The translations under genes and the position numbers were made by a program. A stretch of 64,000 nt of DNA, taken from the NCBI GenBank assembly GCA_034659015.1, contig JAYEGL010000001.1, positions 62,001-126,000 on the forward strand. Reading direction: 5' to 3'. The notes below the pieces were generated by a model, which was not told the DNA's origin, ran no database searches, and saw nothing but the letters and a program-made list of their open reading frames with translations. Source of the DNA: Maricaulis sp034659015. Lineage in GTDB: Bacteria; Pseudomonadota; Alphaproteobacteria; Caulobacterales; Maricaulaceae. Positions 61,755-64,000 of the stretch are shown here, piece by piece (within the stretch, counting starts at the first letter, position 1; each line of letters opens with the position of its first letter).

Positions 61755-62057
61755 TCGTCGACGTGTGCCCCGGGGCGTCCGTTTGACTCAGAGTCGAGCA
61801 TGGCGAACAAAGCGCGGATAGTCATTTGCAGAGGTTTGCGGCTCCATTTGCCACAAGCGCGGCACGCGGATGATGCCCAACGCGATTTTTGTCGCAAGAA
61901 TTTACATGGAATTGCCGCGCCGAACGTGTGTTTAGGCCCGGGGCCCTCATTGGCTACCCGAAGTCGCCCTTCGCTCTACGAGGTCCTCAGGGTGGTTTGG
62001 GAGAGGCTTCGGGCGCTGAGGGGCATGGAAGCGTAGCGCCCTGCGTGCCCCGAGGTG
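61755..62057. other. 303-bp gene-free spacer right of polB
   Basis: No gene is convincing here. GACTCAGAGTC (61786-61796) is a small palindrome, and GGCCCGGGGCC occurs near 61940. The casposon's right end could lie in this spacer, but no inverse of the left-end sequence was found by eye. The two flanking operons converge here. Confidence 0.5.
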
Positions 62058-63137
62058 TCAGGCCGCAAGCGCCGTGTCAAACAGCCCTAGAAGAAACAGC
62101 TCAAAATCTTGTTCCGGCCCGTCCGCATTGAGCCGCTCCAGAAGGAACTCGAAGAAGGCCACTTGGGCAGCTCCGTTGACATCATACCGCTCTTCGGTCG
62201 CATCTTCGAGACTATCTTCGACCCACTGCACTAGCTGAGCCCTGTTTCTCGGTCGGGCTCCACGGCGGTCGGCAACCCTGACGGCGCGGTCGAGCCACCG
62301 ATTTGCTCTTACGGAGATTACGTCTTCTCGCAATCGGCGTTTGATATCCCAAACCGCATCCCAGGTGTCGGCTCGGTCCCCTCCATCCAACGTAACTTGC
62401 CAGACAGCCTCGGGGTCATCGACGGCGGGCGGAAACTCCGAGCCGCTAAGTGAAATCACGCTAGCAGCTGGCCCAAAAGGATCGAAAGCTGCCCTCAGCG
62501 TGCCGTCAGCTTTTCGAATTATGTCCTTGGCCTTCTTGAAGCGTGAATTGCAGGTGCTTCCCATCGGTACGAGGTTGTGAAGGTTGGAACCGGCGAGCGG
62601 ATAGATCGAAACCGGAATGTAGTGATCCAGGTCCTGATTGGGGGCACCCTCGTCCTCTGAAAGTGGTGGCGGGATGGTCATGATCTCTGTTCCGCAAAAC
62701 GGACAAACAGGAAGAGGCATCACCTCAAAAATTGCCTGGTAGTGGTTCTGTCGGATTTCCAAAGAGCCAAGAAGGTTGAAGCCGGCTTTGAAATATTCGA
62801 CGAGCGGGTCTCTGACCGCCTCCGGAAAGGCCGTGACAAGCGGACAGGCGGTCATTCCATTCAATACGGCAGGAATGTTGTTTTGCGCGACAATCGCGTC
62901 ACGAAGGGCTGTGCGTTCAGCTACAGTAAGTGCGCCTAAGGGTGCGATTAGGGCGGCGCGCCTGTCCCGGACGCTGCGCCGACGAATCAGGTTGGGCGGC
63001 GCAGCTGGAACGCAGTCTTTCCATTCTTCCGGCTCGTTCCCGGCATCTGCCGCATCTAGTAGCTCGGTCAGCATTTCGACCAGCCATTCATGCACCCAAT
63101 TTTCGGGTATAGCCGCGCCTTGATAGGTGTAGAGCAT
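62058..63137 (-). CDS. HNH nuclease, PtuB-like partner of the AAA ATPase
   Basis: A 359-residue protein. The zinc-HNH core lies in the middle: CPFCGTE (Cys145, Cys148), QDLDHYIPVSIYP (Asp171, His172), NLVPMGSTCNSRFK (Cys196, Asn197). Helical regions flank it on both sides. It starts 3 bp after the stop of the upstream ATPase gene, so the two are coupled. An ATPase-HNH pair in this order is the layout of Septu (PtuA-PtuB) anti-phage systems; the protein is longer than the PtuB I remember, so it may be a variant. Confidence 0.65.
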   Translation of the reverse strand: MLYTYQGAAIPENWVHEWLVEMLTELLDAADAGNEPEEWKDCVPAAPPNLIRRRSVRDRRAALIAPLGALTVAERTALRDAIVAQNNIPAVLNGMTACPLVTAFPEAVRDPLVEYFKAGFNLLGSLEIRQNHYQAIFEVMPLPVCPFCGTEIMTIPPPLSEDEGAPNQDLDHYIPVSIYPLAGSNLHNLVPMGSTCNSRFKKAKDIIRKADGTLRAAFDPFGPAASVISLSGSEFPPAVDDPEAVWQVTLDGGDRADTWDAVWDIKRRLREDVISVRANRWLDRAVRVADRRGARPRNRAQLVQWVEDSLEDATEERYDVNGAAQVAFFEFLLERLNADGPEQDFELFLLGLFDTALAA

Positions 63138-63140
63138 CAG

Positions 63141-64000
63141 TCAGCCCGGAACGTCTTTGGTCATGCGGCGAAGGCGGTCTGCTAGCAGCGTTTTTTCGAC
63201 TGATGGGCCGAGGTTCTTGAGCTCGTTCCGCAAGTGCTCGATGTCATCTGTCTTCATGAGCTCATCTATGGTCGACATCGCATAGTCAGAGATCGGTGGC
63301 TCAACGCCGAAGCAGCTCTCCAAGATGGTGTCGTATGTGGCGCCGAACGTCTGAACATTCGGGTTGCCGACCTCGATTTTGCCGACCTCGTCCTTCTTGA
63401 AGATCAGGACCTGTTCGCGATCCATGTCGGACGGCAAGAACGGAGCGTGCGAGGTAATCAGAACCTCTTGGTCCTTCCGGTCCGGCAGGAGGTCGAGCAC
63501 GCTACTCACAAACTTCACACGCCAGCGGGGGTTCAGATGGCTTTCCGGCTCATCGAGCAGGAACAGGGCGGATTGGCCTCGAACAATGCCTAGAATGCCG
63601 AAGATTTGGGCTTGCTGATGCTCACCGTCTGAGAGGGAGACGTAGTCAACTTCGAGCTTCTGGTCAGCCTTGGCGGCCTGGAAGCGGACGCGTTCAAACT
63701 GGAAGACCTTTTGTTCATCCTGGGGTTCTGGAAGTCGCGCCGCGAAGCGCCGTTCCTTGGCGCTGTTTCTTACTCGTGTCCGGGCGGCTTTCGGGATTGC
63801 TAAATCATTCAGCATGCCGAGTGCCCGGATAGCGACATAGAGGGTCAGCGCATCGTGGAAGAAGTGAGCGGCGGCTTCCCGCGTCGCCTCCGTGACGAAA
63901 AAGTCGAAGGTGTAGGTGTCGGAGGATGCGACATAGTTCCAACACGTCGCCGTCCTTTTGAGCCCGACAATATAGCGCTCGAGCTCCTCGGTGAGCTTTA
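63141..64000 (-). CDS. AAA/ABC-type ATPase, PtuA-like, N-terminus outside window
   Basis: The frame is open to the window edge, so at least 286 C-terminal residues are seen and the N-terminal Walker A part is missing. Visible motifs are the signature-like SLSDGEHQQAQIFG, Walker B SALFLLDEPESHLNPRW and the H-switch LITSHAPFLPS, with a RecF/SMC-like ATPase style. Such ATPases pair with HNH nucleases in Septu and with other effectors in related defence systems. The downstream HNH gene is coupled to it. It may be casposon cargo or a separate defence island. Confidence 0.75.
   Translation of the reverse strand, partial: KLTEELERYIVGLKRTATCWNYVASSDTYTFDFFVTEATREAAAHFFHDALTLYVAIRALGMLNDLAIPKAARTRVRNSAKERRFAARLPEPQDEQKVFQFERVRFQAAKADQKLEVDYVSLSDGEHQQAQIFGILGIVRGQSALFLLDEPESHLNPRWRVKFVSSVLDLLPDRKDQEVLITSHAPFLPSDMDREQVLIFKKDEVGKIEVGNPNVQTFGATYDTILESCFGVEPPISDYAMSTIDELMKTDDIEHLRNELKNLGPSVEKTLLADRLRRMTKDVPG

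Larger units (their letters stand above)
54192..61800. mobile_element. Casposon-like element (Cas1 + family B polymerase + HNH), limits approximate
   Basis: The segment carries a solo Cas1 with intact active site, a family B DNA polymerase, an HNH nuclease coupled to it, two putative DNA-binding proteins, an XRE regulator and a PD-(D/E)XK nuclease. There is no Cas2, no effector cas gene and no CRISPR repeat. Cas1 plus PolB plus HNH is the defining set of casposons. GC is visibly lower than in the host genes on its left. The left limit is placed at an interrupted palindrome. The right limit is unknown: no inverted terminal repeat was found by eye, and the element may extend beyond 64000 to include the Septu-like genes. 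Confidence 0.75.

Noticed and set aside
57806..61796. GACTC/GAGTC palindromes at 57806 and 61786 as casposon terminal repeats
   Set aside because: Only about 7 bp match in inverted orientation, and cas1 would lie outside such limits. They also contain GANTC sites, which are expected by chance and by CcrM biology.
61800..62036. A 78-codon plus-strand frame right of polB
   Set aside because: No ribosome site, biased Arg/Leu composition and no domain; probably non-coding.
55993..64000. A CRISPR array associated with Cas1
   Set aside because: No regularly spaced direct repeats of 25-40 bp are visible on either side of cas1, and no cas2 or other cas gene is present.

Overview
The window looks like a high-GC alphaproteobacterial chromosome, most likely a prosthecate lineage near Hyphomonadaceae/Maricaulaceae (Caulobacterales in the broad sense). 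The support is a DivL-type cell-cycle kinase whose phospho-acceptor His is a Tyr, a perfect CtrA box (TTAA-N7-TTAA), the order FYDLN protein/aroA/cmk/rpsA/ihfB, lptC-lptA-lptB-rpoN-hpf-ptsN, a ChvI-ChvG/PTS cluster, AmgK-MurU cell-wall recycling and an AccD that has lost its zinc-ribbon cysteines. The genus cannot be fixed from this sequence alone.

Layout. (1) 1-8000: accessory island with a tyrosine integrase, two small DNA-binding proteins, a type III restriction-modification pair (mod-res), and a Panacea-domain antitoxin overlapping a small two-TM protein (candidate PanA-PanT toxin-antitoxin pair). GC is visibly lower in much of it. (2) 8050-24000: host core. It holds a secreted protein, an MBOAT/SGNH-like acyl-transfer pair, an RNase D-like exonuclease, the LPS-export genes, rpoN, hpf, ptsN, a Sel1 protein, tRNA-Ala(GGC), aroA-cmk-rpsA and ihfB. 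(3) 24236-32233: a LysR regulator, a hydrolase, then trpF-trpB-trpA-accD-folC, with a BrnT-BrnA toxin-antitoxin pair inserted between trpB and trpA. (4) 32469-41746: a leftward operon tsaE-amgK-murU-addB-addA-trxA. (5) 41850-54138: ferredoxin, divL, a TonB-C lipoprotein, a CtrA-box-preceded membrane protein with a long acidic tail, HPr and EIIA-Man, chvG-chvI, and several uncharacterised genes. (6) 54192 to the window end: a second, lower-GC accessory region.

The most interesting object is in region 6. A stand-alone Cas1 with an intact catalytic site, without Cas2 and without any CRISPR array, sits next to an HNH nuclease translationally coupled to a 970-residue family B DNA polymerase with complete exonuclease and polymerase motifs. 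Two putative DNA-binding proteins lie between them, and an XRE regulator and a PD-(D/E)XK nuclease lie beside them. This is the gene content of a casposon, a self-synthesising transposon that uses Cas1 as integrase. Its left end may lie at an interrupted intergenic palindrome near 54192. No matching right end was found by eye. Immediately to the right is an HNH + AAA ATPase pair resembling the Septu anti-phage system, which runs off the window and may be cargo or a neighbouring defence island.

How it fits together: the core genes give a normal envelope-biogenesis, tryptophan/fatty-acid/folate, recombination-repair and cell-cycle backbone. Two accessory islands and one small insertion add two candidate toxin-antitoxin pairs, one restriction-modification system, one Septu-like system and one casposon.
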